Assembly (NCBI GenBank): GCA_027574665.1
Contig: CM050654.1
Span: forward strand, 30,957,722 to 31,021,721
Reading direction: 5' to 3'
Length of the DNA: 64,000 nucleotides
DNA from: Rhynochetos jubatus
Lineage: Eukaryota; Chordata; Aves; Eurypygiformes; Rhynochetidae
The notes under the pieces were generated by a model. It saw only the letters and a program-made list of their open reading frames with translations. It had not been told where the DNA came from and searched no databases. Numbering within the stretch: the stretch's first letter is position 1; each line of letters opens with the position of its first letter. The position numbers and the translations under genes were made by a program. Below are positions 40,901 through 55,900 of the stretch, in pieces.

Positions 40901-43900
40901 GCTTTTTGGAGAAAGCTGCTCCTCTCCTTAGTTAAGGTCTGGTCCTGACAGACGCCAAATTCTGTTCTACTCAGAATGACAGTGTTTGCCATGTATACTA
41001 AGGGAAATGTAGAAAAAAAGGATAATGGCCTTAGAAAATACCCTAAAGATTCAGTAAGAATGCAAGTGGAAAGTCTCCTCCATGACTTTAAACTTAAAAG
41101 AAAACCAAATGTCTATTCACAGCTGCTGGGGAATTAAAATTATGTAAACTAATAATCCAAGCAAGGAATAGCCATTTAATGCTACAACCAAGCAGAGGCA
41201 CACTCACAAACCAAAAAGCTGGCTATCCAGCTCCAGTAAGCACCTCAAATCTCAGCTTTACACATTTACTCAGAGTACGGTATTTGTACTATATTTTCAG
41301 CCTCCTATTTAACTGCTGGGTCTATAGACACCTTTGCAGTCCCTCTCTATATCAAATCTCAGAGGCTTGAATTCTTTCCCCGTCCTGAGTGGCAGAATCT
41401 CTTGGGCAGAAGTCCAAGTTGCAGCCCTTTTCCATCCAAGTGTGTATGACCGCATCAGCTCTATCCAGCATCTCTAAGAGAAATTTCCTCCAGAGATCTT
41501 GTGACTCATAACTGATCAGCATGACAACCTCTTGCTCTCTCCAGCTTCTTCACAGTAAACTCATTGCTTATTCATTTTACTACACAACCAGAGAAAATGG
41601 TCAAAATAAGAAACGTCCGCATACAGAAGTCAGTTTTGTGTAAGCTTTCTCCTTCCTTTGTTATTGCTGGCACGCTCCATAAAGCAAACAGAGGGGGTAT
41701 AATGCTGCATTTTCTTTGCCAGAAGGTCAGCTTCCATAGCTGCTCTCCACCCTTTGTCTCACCTCAGAGAAGTACATCTTTTAGCATGGCTGGAACTAGA
41801 TGGATAGGGATTTCCTGATTAATAGCACCTTGGTTGTTCCTGTAGCAAATGCTGGTACTCTCTCTAGAGGCATCTCTGCCAATGCTTAATCCTCTGACTT
41901 TATTTTTCCCCCTTTTATGGCCACATACTGTTTTAACTTGGGTAATCAGACAGAATAGTATCAAACACACAAATTTAGGTAGGTAAAAATAACTCGCACA
42001 GGTAATACTGCCAGCTCCCACATTTTCCATGTTTCAAATATGCTTTCCAGATCTATAGGCCCCAGGAAGTTTCAAACTAGCATGAAAAACAAGTACAAAA
42101 TCCAAGCAATCCCCACCAAGTTGCTCCATTTGCAGTTCTCACTTTTTAAAAGAATCTCCAGTTTGGGAATTCCACACCAACCCCCCTCAGGGCTGCAGAT
42201 ATGGCACTAAAGAAAGATGAGAAATTGTCATAATAAGAGGTCTCAAATTATTTAGGATCTTTCAGATGAACCTTGTGTCTTAGATCATCTCGGAAACTCT
42301 GAAGCAGTCATTTCAGAGTGACACCACAATACTCCCACAAGCAGGAGAACAGTTTCTTTTTTGCATGTGTTTCCAAATCCCTGGCAGCAGTGGTCCCATC
42401 GAGTCTTAAGGCAATAAATCTATTGTAAACATGGGAGGAATATTCAGATCAGTACAATTTTAGTTGTATTCTCCTGTTGCTTTCTCTAACCAGATCAGTG
42501 CCTCTGTGTCATCTGGGAAAGTTAGTGTGAACAATGATAAGAAAGAGAGGCCCTTGCTGAAAAACAATGTTAAGCACGCAAGAGCCAGATCAACCATCTT
42601 CCAAATGACAGTGGCACATGAAATGTATTACATTATTTCAGACTCTGAGGTGGCTTGGCTAATGGCTTCACTAATATATCCTTACAATGCAGATTTTTTA
42701 TAGCATCACAGGTGTCATTCACTTCCAATATAACCCCTGAAGGCTCTACCCATCTTCCTGAAGACATTCCTAGCTCACGTTAGCATGCAATGGAGGTTCC
42801 TGGAGACAAACCAGTTGCTGCCTAGGGATTGATTCCTTTATGAAAAAGCAAAATACTGATAGATGCAACTTCAAGGTACCAATCCCAATTCAAATCCACT
42901 CAATATTCCTAGTCACTACGAGTTATTGTTAAGTGATGACTTTTACCTTCTTAGTTGGTAGCATCAATCCAACACTTAGCTATGCACCACTCGATTGATC
43001 CCATCAGAAGCTTTCCCAGCTGGAATACCCATTTGGCTCTAGTAATTAATGGAGACTAGGACCAAACCTATCCTTTTACCTGGTAAGCCTTGTGTATTAC
43101 AACTGAGATATATTAACAAGATTATCAAGGATAATGTCATATATATGAACTTCTTCCCTACTGGCCTTTTACATGTAGTGTAGGAACTGGCTGATACCTC
43201 GTCGAACTATAGAGATATTGCTGTTAAGATGTGTACCAACGTATCGATTCTACACCTCAGTTATCCCATCTGGAGAAAGTGAATAAACAACATCTGCTTT
43301 CCCAGGAATGGCATAGGAATCATTAATCCATGATGGTAAAATGCTCTGAAATGTCAAGCATTTTCCCTCTAACACTTTCTTCTGTTTCATCACTTCTCTT
43401 GCAAAAATTGAACATGAAATAATATGGTCAGCAACACACTGTTGTTAAGTAAGATGATGTGCTGTAATCCTACCACTTCCGTAGGAACTGGCAGACCCTC
43501 ATCTTGAGTCTTTGTGCAGACCCTGGATTTCAGGAAAGAGGTGGTCCAACTGAAGAAGGTTAGAAAAGTGCAGAAAGAATAGCTGGATGGGCTCTAAAAA
43601 ACCGTGACTTATACTGAACATTTTTTAAGAACTGGGTTTGTCTGGCAGAGTTAAAAAAAAAACAAAACCAAAACCCAAACAGATGGAAGGTAGACAGGAT
43701 ACTTTAGGCAAAAGGGAAAAAGTACACATCAAAACCTATTTTGGTATGTGGCTGGGAGGGCAAAGAATGTGCAGGGCATGAATAAAGCAATGAATAACCT
43801 GTAAAGTGGCTAGCAGATTGCCACCGTGGACCACATTTCCTGTATCTTCCCTCCCTGCTATGAAACTCTGTCCATGGATGGACTAGGACTAGTATTGTGT

Positions 43901-46900
43901 GGCTACAGACCAAAATGGAATTGAAGTATTTAAAATCAGGTGCAAAAATTGTCTTTCTCCCACAGCATGTTCCTAGACGTCTGGGTGAATCTGGAGGGTT
44001 AGAGGTGAGAGGTTAGAGACTAGGGTGGTGTCAATTAATTTTCTTAATGCTTTATAGTTTTTTATACTTCTATAACCTCTTCCATCACAGGAATTTAAAG
44101 CACTGAAAACAACCACGATCTTATAAAACCTCGGAGAGGAAGGTGAGAATTATCACCATTATCCAGATTAAAAAAAACCCCAATAAGATAAACCAGTTAA
44201 TTGCCTGATTTTTTAACACACTTAGGTTTGTGGATGTGGAAGCTCAGCTCACATGAACATCTGAATCATGTAAGAGACCAGGACCAACCACACATTCTAC
44301 GAAGTCAGGATAGAAAATGGAGATGCTTGATTCTCATGTGTCAGTGTTACTGACCACACTACCTACTAGGAATGAGCACACACGAAACAGAAAGGAGAGT
44401 TCCACTGTGGGCCAAACCCAGTGCCCTAGAAGCAAAGCCTGTGGTCAAAAGTAGTAGAGACTAAACAGTGATCATGGGAGGCAGAGGACTGCAGAACCTG
44501 AAAAAGAGAGTTGTGACATGTAACACCAGTCCACCCCAGTCTCACCTAAATCCACTGTCTTCAGACCTAGCCTAAACTGGATTGTCTTCCCATCCAACAC
44601 TGTAGACAGGTATTTCACATTCCAATGCAGTGCTGGCCAGTCACCAACCATGTTACAGAAGACTGCAGGTTGCTGTAGAGACATCACAATTTCCTTGGCT
44701 TTCCCAGGAGTAAACGGTTTGACATCTTCACCTATGTAAAGAAAAAAAACAACCATCTGTAGAGAGATGATTTATGATACATGAAATGCTACCTATCATC
44801 TCCCACAGCATAGGAAACATTAAAAACTCTGACCTCCTTTGTTTATGGTTGATTTTTTTCACTACATTTGTAGATTTTTAAAGTCAAATTTCTTCTGCAA
44901 ACACTGAAAGAATATTTCTACACTAAATTTAAAGCAGTGTATTATCACACAAAATATATGTTAAAAAAAATAGGCATGTGCTTGTAATTTTCACTTGTAG
45001 CTTAGGCAATAAAGCACTGTAGCCACTGTAGTTAGGCTAACAATAAAAAAACCTTATGAATAATGTCCATAGTTTAGAGAACATAAATTTTATGAGTAAT
45101 AGTCTTTCTGCATGGGATTCTTTCCAAGAAGGGTAGAGCATTGTTAGAGGTGGCAAACCAGGTTCCTACGCATTTGATTTAAACCAAGAAATGGAAGCAT
45201 AACCCAGCAAGCAGGTATTTTTAAAGCCTTTTGAAATTTGTTTTCACCCATAAAATTTTAGAAAAAGGAAATTGTGCCAATCCAAGAACTAAACTAACCC
45301 AAGATTTTCACTTACTCCTTTGCTGTTTGGAGATTTATACACCTCACTGAAAATATCAAGTTGAAATGCTGGCAATCTTTAATAAACTCAGCACTTTCAG
45401 AACAACTTTTCTGTAGGGACATTTTGAGAAGGAAAACCTGTTTTGTTTTTTTGGTTGGTTGGTCGGTTTTTTTTTTAAATAATGTAACAGCTCCATAGAG
45501 CTGAAGCAGTGGACTACAACTCCAGATCATTAAAAAATCCGTTCATTATTTTAATCTATTGAAGTTAACTCATTCAGAATTTGTATCTGTATTAATGCTG
45601 AAGATTTAACATATCAAATCAGTATGTATGGTTCCCCATGACTCCTAGCAGCTCATTTAAAACACACAAACCAATTCAATCATTCAAATTATGGTCTGGT
45701 AAACACGGTGGGTTAAACAAACAGAGGCCAAGAAATTTCCCTTTGCTGCTGGGTGCTAATTTTGCCTCTCGCTCCTCTGTGTGTGTGGGTGGTGGGACAG
45801 GTAGTGGAGAAGCAGCCAGTCCCGCACGGGGCAGGCCAGCAGTACCAGCCAGGGGGAAACACGGAAGGTGATGCACCAGAAGCAAGGTCACCGAGGAAGG
45901 TTCTTTGGGATTGCTTGAAATGTAACAGCTTAAAACAAGTATACAAATGCTGAAGTGTGAATGGTGGGAATAAGAGGAGCCCTGTGAGTGCTGTATGCCA
46001 AACCTCTTTGGAAACTTTCATGAGTCCCCATTCTTTCGGCAGGGTTTATACTCCAGCACAGCTGTACTTTTTAGTTTTCTAAATTAAACTGCCATCTTCA
46101 CAGTTTCAGTGGAAGGTATCAGGGTTGGGGGCTCCTATGATCAAGGGGTCCCTTCTCCCACAGACTTCCAGGGAAACTGAATTGGTCTCTCCTTCTGCTC
46201 CTCAGGAAAACTCCAGCTTGAAGCTTTAAAGACCTCCAATATTTTATCTTCATGGAGTGTAAAATTTTTAAATGGCTTCCCTTTCTTAAGGCAGATGACA
46301 GGAGGGAGTTGGGGTTTTGGTTTGTTTTCCACATTTCCTCTCATACGCAGAGCAACACTTGACAGGATGGTGTTGCTGTGACACAGAGATGTCTACGACA
46401 CTTGGCCTTCAGTCTCGCGCTCCAGCAACTTGCACAACCAGGACATAAGGAGGCCTCACGGGGACCGTATGTCTGACCATATGGTCTTCACTACCCCCAG
46501 AAGGAGGCTCTGGGGGTTTCCAAGCGATAGGTTAGCATACCTAGAGCGAGCAAGTCCAGAGAAGGCAGAACGACCATCTGCAGACACCACGGCACGCGCT
46601 GGTGGTGCCACCAGGAAGCTGGCCACGAGGCACGGCAAGAGGCTGAAGCTCAGCGTGTCTTTCTGCAGTGATGCTGTTCAAAGACTAAAGGCAGGACTTG
46701 GTCCAGACCTGAACACTCCCAGAGGGATTTGTAAAACTTCTTCCGCCTCTACCAGGTGCCGTTATAATACTGTACAGAAGCGGCTTTCATGCCTGGCCTT
46801 ACATACTTTTCAGATTTTCCAACGCATACAATGATTCCTGCTAAGTTTATCACCACGTGGCTGTCTTTTTGACGACTCAGTTGTATTAAGAGCGGCACAT

Positions 46901-49900
46901 TTACTTATTTTAGAGGATATAAATCCAAAGAAATGCAAGAAATTGGTGGCACGTTTTCAGAGGATTTTGTAAAGCTAAGTTTCATTGAAAAAGCTTTAGC
47001 TTTATCCTCAAACTTCAGTCAACAGTTGGGATGTGCTACAAAAGCAGAAATCTTACTGGGAGAGACAGGAAGGCTCATTGAAGCCAACTGTTGATTCTGT
47101 GTGGCTTTCTAATGTGATTTCCACAAGCATATTGTGCTTTTGAAAGGTGTGGTTTTAACCACAGTGAATATAGAGTGGGAAGTGTCGACCTCAAGCTACT
47201 GGGAGAGTTTGTATTGATGCCAAACAAAAAAAAACCCAAAACTAAATAGCCTCTCCTCTACTGAATGTTAGCTGGAGGTTTGTGCCATGTCACCACTCTG
47301 TATTCAGTTGCAAACCTATTTACCTGTAACATTTAGAAACAATGAAACAGGACAGTGTCTTAGCAAGATGCTAATCATTCCTATCTTCAAACAGTATTAA
47401 AATCATTGTTAAATGAGTATATATCTTTTCCTGATACAGATAATCACATACAATTCAGATGATATAATCAGTATTGAAGTTTGAAACACTTTAGAAAATT
47501 TATAGCATTAGATAAATGAACATTAGGGGATTTTTTGCAAAGACAAATGGGGATTCTTGCTGATTTTGTGTAAAGAATCTCTAAGTGTCTTTGTTCAGTT
47601 TTATGTATTCCTTGGTGAGAATAGCAGTCAGCTAAACATAATTCCTTCCCCGTAATATTTGTCTTGCATATCTAAGTGCCTGTTAGAGAAAAGACACGCG
47701 ATAAAAGGTAAATATCATATACTACATCAAATAGATATTATGATAATTTGGAGAACTCTGCTCATGACCAACTGAGTTCCATTTCTGATGGAACTTTATG
47801 CTGTAGGAGTGGTAAAAAGTAATTAGAAGAGATATCTTCAGATATCTCTTCAAAGACAGATAACTGAAAAATTTGTAATTTAAAACAATACTAATCTTTT
47901 CCTTAATTATTATTATCATAGCTTCACAAAGACCTCAAAAGCTGGGCTCCTGCTTCTCAGGATTTCCTAACCTGAAATTGATGGCAATCAATTCCTGGGC
48001 AAAACCTGAGGTTGTGTAGCATATATAACGGCATACAGTTTGGACATGGATGTGCGTAAGTACAAGATGCCTAAGTAAAATGTGTTGCAAAGAAACAAAA
48101 TATCCATGGCACATCTTGGGCATTAGGTATCAAATTCCTGGGGGAGATCAGGTAGCAGTAGAGAATAGAAATGCACATCCTCTTTGAAAAGAAAAGCTCT
48201 GTTGGAGTCTTTGTTTTCTCAGTTGTACTCTGATCCAAAAGAGAAAAGGAATACTGTTAAATTAGTTCCTTCTATCAGGCTCAACAAATGATGTGGCTTC
48301 ACAGTACAAAAGGAAGCAGGAATAATTTGTCTCATGTTTTGACTTTGCACAAGGCATGTATAGACTCCAACCAGGAACTGAGAAAACAAACCACGTTGTA
48401 GCTCAAGTTTTGTACCTGTGACAGCTTATATAATTGGTGAAAAATGTAGGTGTTCTTTAGAAAGGCAACATAGAGGCGAAATAGAGATTTTCCAATTAAA
48501 AAAACAAAGCTCTTCAGCTGTCTTTACATGGAGTGTTGTCAAATATGAAAACTCATCCAGACTTCAGCACTGAGGGCGGGTGAAAGAAAAACGATGAATT
48601 GGCTAAGTACTTTCCGCTAGACTTTGTGCTTCCAGGAGAGAAAATAATGTAATGTTTCTGATTAACAATTTTTTCTGAATAACTGAGTAGGGTTGGGGAA
48701 TAAAGAGTTTAGCACAGCAGGCAGCCTGACAAAAAGTGGACGTGATCAAAGTTGTTCAGCAGTTAAATATACTGTCATTAAAAAGCTAAATGTACTGTCA
48801 TTCATTTAAAATAATTTAGCAAATTAGAAGAGTTCATTAGTGCATGGTAGTTGGCTTCTGTCAAAACACCCTGCTGCTTAAATACGAGATTTAATTGAGA
48901 GGTATTAAAATTATTTTCTGAAAGAGGGAGTAGAAGGAAATCCTGGTAACGTATTTGGCATAAGCATCGTCAAATTGTTTTTCTTGCAGATCTATAATGC
49001 TTCATTATCCCTATTTCTTAAAATAAATAAATAAATATAAAGTTAGATTGTTTAATTGGCATTTTGAATACATTAATAGAGAGCAGCCAGGTCACTCAAA
49101 ATATCAACTAACCTCCAAAATCTTAACTATCCAACAACCAGCAGTGGGAAAAGAGAAAATATGGGGGAGGATGGGGAAACTCCCCAAACCAGAGAAGTGA
49201 CTTGGTTTGGAGGTCAGACTTAATGATTTCACAGTACATTAAGTCTGTAAATTAAAAAACAACTTTAAATAACCTGCATGTGATTACAACATTATGCACT
49301 ATAATCAGCCAGCTCTGGGCAAACAGAACGTATCTCAATGTCCACGAGTAGCTTTCAGGACATGCCATGTGAACATCTAGGTATTGCTTCCTGACCGGTT
49401 ATTGCTGTTACTATTATTTTTGACTCCAGGAACGCCAGTACTGCAGATGCAGCATAGCTGTGGGGGCATCTAACGTAGATTTGTGTAGATAGTTTGGCTA
49501 CTGAAGGATAGCAGTTGCATGGTGCCTCTCAGGAAAGACTGGTCAGAGGCAACTCTGCACTGGTAAGACTGGCACCTGAAGCTCGCTCTGGTAGCCTGAA
49601 GTCAACACACCCTTCCTGGCCCTCTGTGTCTGCTGCTGCGGAAGGAGGGCATCAAAAGAAAAGAAAGAGGCCAAAAGTGGAATTTGCCTTTGCTCTTGCT
49701 ATCCAGTCCCCCCGTGGCAGGGCTGAGCATCTTACAGTTTTTCTTACAGCAAGTTTGAGTGACTAAAGACATAAAGTAAGATAAAAACATGGGCTATGCC
49801 ATCAAACCTCAAACTGTCCTTCCAATAAAGAAAAGGAAATAGCTGCCAGACTTCTTATGGGTGGGGAAGAGGCTGAGCCCAGAACACAGCACTGGGAGGA

Positions 49901-52900
49901 ACTTCCCAGCCCCTGCTCTAAATGACACCTATCACCTCAAGCATACCTTCATAAAATCACTTTCTAAATCCCCTAGGGCTCTTCCTAGAAAGCTCTTCCT
50001 GAACCCCTGGTCAGCTTCTGCCTGTTCCCATCCTGAACGGCACATTTAGGAATCAGTCACGTTGGTTTTCAGCTAAATATTGAATGACCTCAGCTCCTTA
50101 GGGCTCCTCTAGTAGAAGAAATGCTTTCCTTTCCCTCCCTATCCCTACAGCTCCTGCCTGCATCTTCCGCCATTTGAAATACCCCTCCACTCCTCTAAGC
50201 CCAGGAAAATTAGGATATGTACAACTGACAGTAGTCATCCTAAATGTATTTCCAATGAACTCTGTGTACTTCTTATTGGCAAAGTTGCTGAAAGCAAAGT
50301 GAAACACAATGGAACTGGAGCACTTCTCCAATAAACGGCATTTAATTTTCTTTTGAAGGAAAAGACTATGGTATTTGACCAAAAATTTGCATCAGGGTAT
50401 AAAAGAGTTTCTCCAACAGGACTGTTATTCCTTAAGCTGGATTGCTACAATTCCACTTTTCTGTCTGTCTGAGGTGTAAATTACACCCACCTGTAATTTA
50501 CGTGAATGCTGAGGAAATTCAGGAGCAAAGCCATTTCTTCCCAATACTCCACTGGCACTGATACACATTTCTTATAACGTTTCCTAATAGATGGGAAATG
50601 TAATACAAAACTTAATACTAATATAGCATCACGATTGAAGGTAAGGGAACTGGCACATCAGGGAGCATCTTTATTTCTAAGAAAAAATAGAATTTGTTCA
50701 CGTTGTAAGTAGTTTATTTCTTCTTCTATTCTTTGTTAGTAGTAAATATGAATGCACTGCTCTTAAACTGATGAATGCACTCTATAAAACTCACTGTCAG
50801 AAACTGTAACCATTTATGACTTCATTGTTGTCCTGCCCTGTAAACTTGACTGACAAGAACTTAAAAATGACAGCAGCAAAAGAATCTAAATCTTCTAAAA
50901 TACATTTTCCCATAAGCTATTGTAGTAAATAGTCAATAACAGTCAATATTATTCTAAAAATGTGGCTTTTTCCCATAAGCCATTGCAATAAATAATACAA
51001 CTTAGCCTTTTGAATTTGATCCACAAAGGGGTTATGATGGAAGTAATCAAGACTTTGTTCATTATTATAATATATGGAATACAAATTATGACTAATAACT
51101 GAGTCAATTAGAGCCTTAATTGTCAGAATGAAATTATACTTTAAAAGAATAAAAGAAGTATTTTTGAATTACATCAATTATTGTATTGAAAGAGAACAGA
51201 GAGACTCACGATATGAACCTCAAGAACAGTTTCTGAAGTGCACAGTAACCAACGTGCACAATTAGGGTATTAGATTTCGCCATTATTATAGGAATATTAA
51301 ACAAAAAACTTGGCTATTATTCCCTCTGTTTACATCACTCCGTTTCTTTCAGCATGGGTAAAACAAATAGACATGAGCTCAACCTTTGTTTCAAGTTGCT
51401 ATTTCTCTTTATAAAGGTTCTCATTCAGCAACATGAAATTTGTGTGTGAACTGCTATATGTCTTGACTCTTGGGGTTCATACAAAGAATGTAAAATCTTG
51501 CTCTGACATCCTAAGGATACACTTGACCTAATACATCTCACCAAAATGTGAACTACCGAGCTCTTCTCTTTTCAACCTCAGCATTTCATTAATGTTGGTT
51601 CTGTGTTTTAACATCAATATTAAACATAAAAGAAACTCTGTTTTTACTGAAAAAGCAAAGCCTCCTTACATAGAAGCTTATCTTTCACAACTTTATAATA
51701 TAGCAGGCTGCTGTTAGTGGTGCCAATATACCTTTACCATCTTCTCTCCAAAGATTTTCTCTCTTTCAAGTAACAACTGCCTGCAACGTTTCTTTATCTG
51801 TAAACACCAAGAGCTAAATATCAGAAAAGATCAAGGATGCTGTAGACCCAAATCTCCACTCAGATGTGCATGAACTTTTCTTCTAATCAGCTGCACCTGC
51901 CTTTCTGGAGACTGAAGGTGACCTTTAATTTTAGAAGAAACCATGACAGTGCTGCTGCTTTGAATTTTGGAAGCATCTTGAGATACACAAAATTTATCAA
52001 AACTCAGTATTTGTGAACCTATTAGTATATCTGGAAAAGCCCTTTCAGTAGAGGAGTTCCAGTATTTTCAGATTCCTTTTAAACATTAATGATGTCATTA
52101 CATCAACCATTTACTAATTCAATATAGTAGTAGAAGCAATAGTCTTCTATATCCAGTCTTCAAAAGCACATGGTATATAGAAATTTAACATAACCCCTGA
52201 ACATTAGCAAAACAGTAAGATTGCAAAAGGTTAAAGTTGCACTTTTAAACCAAGACATCCAAACTGCCCTACCACTGCTCTTGTTCAAATACTGTAATAG
52301 AAATCGAAATCTCTGGCTACCGTATCTACTCCCAAGAAACTCATTGTGCCTGTGATCACAAAGCATAGAATAATTTCATCTTAAATCATATATGCCCCTG
52401 CTCAGAAAAGTACAGACCCAGAAATAATCAATTCAGCCTTTTCTTTCTATACAGAATGACATGATAAGCATCATATTTTGAAACAGACAAACAATATTTT
52501 GTGAGCACTGTGTCTTCAAAAGGATCTGATCCCAAACGCCAACCCAGACAAGGTCTTCAGAAGTCTCAGTTGGTGAGCACACGACACACCTATTGTTTGA
52601 CAGCCAAGAGACTAGACAGATGAATAGAAACAACCCCCCTACATCATTAATTATATAAGACCAATAATGAAGTTACTCCTTGCTGCTTCCATGTCAGACA
52701 GTAGGAGAATAATGACAACATCTGATCAGAAATAAGAAACACATTCACCAGAGACATGATGGGCAGACCAGTACCAAAGCAATATGACTAGCTCTACTTG
52801 CTGGCATCACAGACAATAAGATCTGCACCGAGGCAGTCCTACCCCAAGGAGTGGAGATTCTCACCCTGTATTCCCAACTCAAGCCTAACATCCTGTGCAA

Positions 52901-55900
52901 CTCAGTTCATTTCCATCATTCTCAGGTTTTCAAAACAGGAAATCATCAGCCTTTGAAACTGGATTTCCCTAACGCAACTTTGGGATGCAAAATAATCTAC
53001 TGATATTGTTTGCAGTTACTTACACACGGTAGTAATAAAATAAAAGAAAGGACACAGGCACCATGGTCTGCTGAGGTTGACGCGCCAGTGTAACGTCCCT
53101 AAAATACCTAAGACCCCGAGCCTGAAGGCTGTGTCTAAGTGAGGCAGGGAAGTATCCATCAAAACGAGCTCCCACCTTCCCCTCATCATCTACACATTCA
53201 TTGTTAAGCAGGTGCTGAATGGCAGAACAAGCAGAAATGAAGTCTCAAATGCTCTAACTGGACCCAAAGCCCAAGTCAGGTGTGACTTTTGCACATTCCT
53301 TTTGAGAGCTACAGTGAAGAACATACAGTGTGGTCTAAGGGGAATCTGGTGAGATATCTTTCGTTGGCCAACTACAAAGGTGGACTCCACAAGAAAAAGG
53401 AGCTACCCCACATCTCCCTAAAGGACCTTGTGATGGGCTCTGGCTTACCGCAGACCTGGAATCATCCCCGCTACAATGGTCAGTTTGCAATGTGGATATA
53501 CACAGCCCGCAACCAAAAGGTGTAAATAAGCACCCACTGGTTCTAGCCTTCATAGAGTATGAAATCAATTGCTATTTGTCAGATTGCAAGATAGGAGTTG
53601 GCATAAGGAAGTACAAGGTTGTACACGTGATGTTCGGAGTTGCTGGGAGAGAGGCAGGAGAAACAAGGGGATGCTGAAGTTCATCAAATCTGGAGAATGT
53701 CACATGGAGAGCAAATCTGTCAAAAGCCTGATGACTGGAGAGAGCAAATGGCACTTCTAATTCGCTAGGTTGCACCGTAGTGGGGATACTCTCCTGGACT
53801 GCTCAGCTCAACCATTATGTGATAGGTGTGATTAAGCTCAGTTAGACTTTCCAGATGCCTCAAGGTTTTAAAAAACCCTGTCAAAGCCTTCAGTTTATCT
53901 TAATAAGCCAGGCTTAAATCAGCATAGTCTAGGTGCCAACTCATAAGCGGATCAGCCAGGCCTGCCTCAGGGATGGGATGAACATTCGGCAGCAGTAACA
54001 GCTTTACCCATATACTTTTTCTCTGTCACCATTAGTCTGTCAGAGCTCGAGGCCACCAGCTCCTCCTAAGATGAATTCCAGAAGGTTTTAGGGTGCACGC
54101 AGGCAGATATGGAGACACAATCGCCTTGAGAGCTTTTAGGTTTGAAATGGAAGCACCTACCAATGGATGCACTATCATGGTTGGGCGATTAGTAACTGGA
54201 TGGGCTTCTGTATCACAATTTTGGTTCTAGGCACTGTTAAGTCCATGCAAGTCCTGCCACAAGCATCACAGTTCTGGGCCAGGAAACAAAATAACATTTC
54301 CACTTGCCTGAATATATGTGCACTTCATCTGATAATATTCAAACCTCTTTGGCTACATTATAATGAGGTTAAAGCAAGAAAAGATTTCCCCACCCCAAAT
54401 ATTACAAATGTCAGTAATGAGACCAGTAAAAATGTCACCACACGGAGAAAAGAGTGAAATTAGCATATTTAGAGAAGTATTATACCCATGAGTGAAATAA
54501 TGCAATCAGCTAGCTGCAAGATAAAGCTAATTTCGTTTCCAACAGTTTATCAACAATGCACTGCTCCTTTACATTAACAAATTTAAATGGTACCATATCC
54601 TGCAAACAAGAATAACTCACGCAGAATATTACACTGTGTTAATTAAATAGCTGGAACAGAAAAGGTCAGGCCATGACTGAAAGATGCGCATATGGGTTGT
54701 GAAGCTATGAAAGATGGACCGATTTCAACTCAAGCAATTAAAATAAATTATTTAAATCATGAGTAAGTCAGTAGTAAACATCCCTAGATTTTCTGAGCCT
54801 GTTTTGACAGCTCCTTTCTTTTGTTGCTGTTTCTTGCAAATTCCTTGCTTGCTAACCCATGCAAGAGTCAAAATATCTTTAAACCCATAAAATGAGACGG
54901 CAAGAGTTATCCTGCTAATACTCAAGTTTTCATTTTACTATGCAACTAGTAAGAGGCGAGAGGCAAGTTTTGTAGTTAAAGGACACTGCAAAGACCCATT
55001 TGCCTTATTTTTGGATGGGTTTCCTGCCACTTTTCAACCATGAAACCCCCACAATTACTACTGTTAATTGAAAAATGTTCAAACAGAGAAATTTTTTTTT
55101 TGCTTTGTTTATTCCTGCAAATGGCAGCACTTTGGTTTTGGCACGATGTCAACGAATCAATTATAGTAGTGACACAGTCATTGTAAATTGAAAGACCATT
55201 TTGGCGTGAGCTAAACTATGCTGAGGTGGTAATGTATGAAAAAGACGTAGTCAAACAGGGAATTGATCTTACTTGGAGCCCCAAAGCACCACTGGAATGG
55301 GCATCAGTCATGATCAAATCTGAATCTCATCCAATATTTTTACTGTATTTTATTTTTATCACCACAGTTTTACACGGCAAGCTTGAATTTTAGTTTGTTA
55401 CTATTCGTCTGTCCCTCTGTTATTTAACCGTGCATGAATTTTATTTTTCCTGGGAAGTTTCCTAAACTTTTCTAGACAAAATGTCATTTTCTTTTTGACC
55501 ACCGTTCTGTTAATTTCAGTTGGTCGAAACTTCCTTTTTCCACATTCAGTGCAATTTCTAATTCGAACCTCAGCCCTGTGTGGGCTAAACAAAATGCAAC
55601 GTCTGTATGTTTTGGGGAAAAACGTCGTGGGAGTGTGTGGTTTTGGCTGCAAAACCGTGGGACAGGCACCAGGTCTGAAATGCAGTTGTGCGCTGCCCAG
55701 CAACTGGGCAACACTGGGTCTAACACCAGCCTGTGCTACGCTGTTCACCCCTCCCCAGTTAAGCACACAGGCATTTATCAAGCCACCTTCCAGACTCTGT
55801 GACAGAATGGCTAAGCAAGCCAAACTGAAATACCTAGTTTTTTTCAGGGATGATACATTACTGTGCAGCGTAAGGGCCATTGATTTTACGACAAGTACAG

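Larger units (their letters stand above)
38976..44545 (-). other. HSPBAP1: HSPBAP1 intron 2
   Basis: A 5.6 kb AT-rich intron with two MIR-like remnants near its 5' end (about 43245-43365 and 44060-44215). No coding sequence was seen. Confidence 0.85.

Noticed and set aside
53289..53525. 78-codon plus-strand frame in HSPBAP1 intron 1
   Set aside because: It shows no similarity to any family I know, has no splice signals in phase, and sits among similar-sized chance frames.
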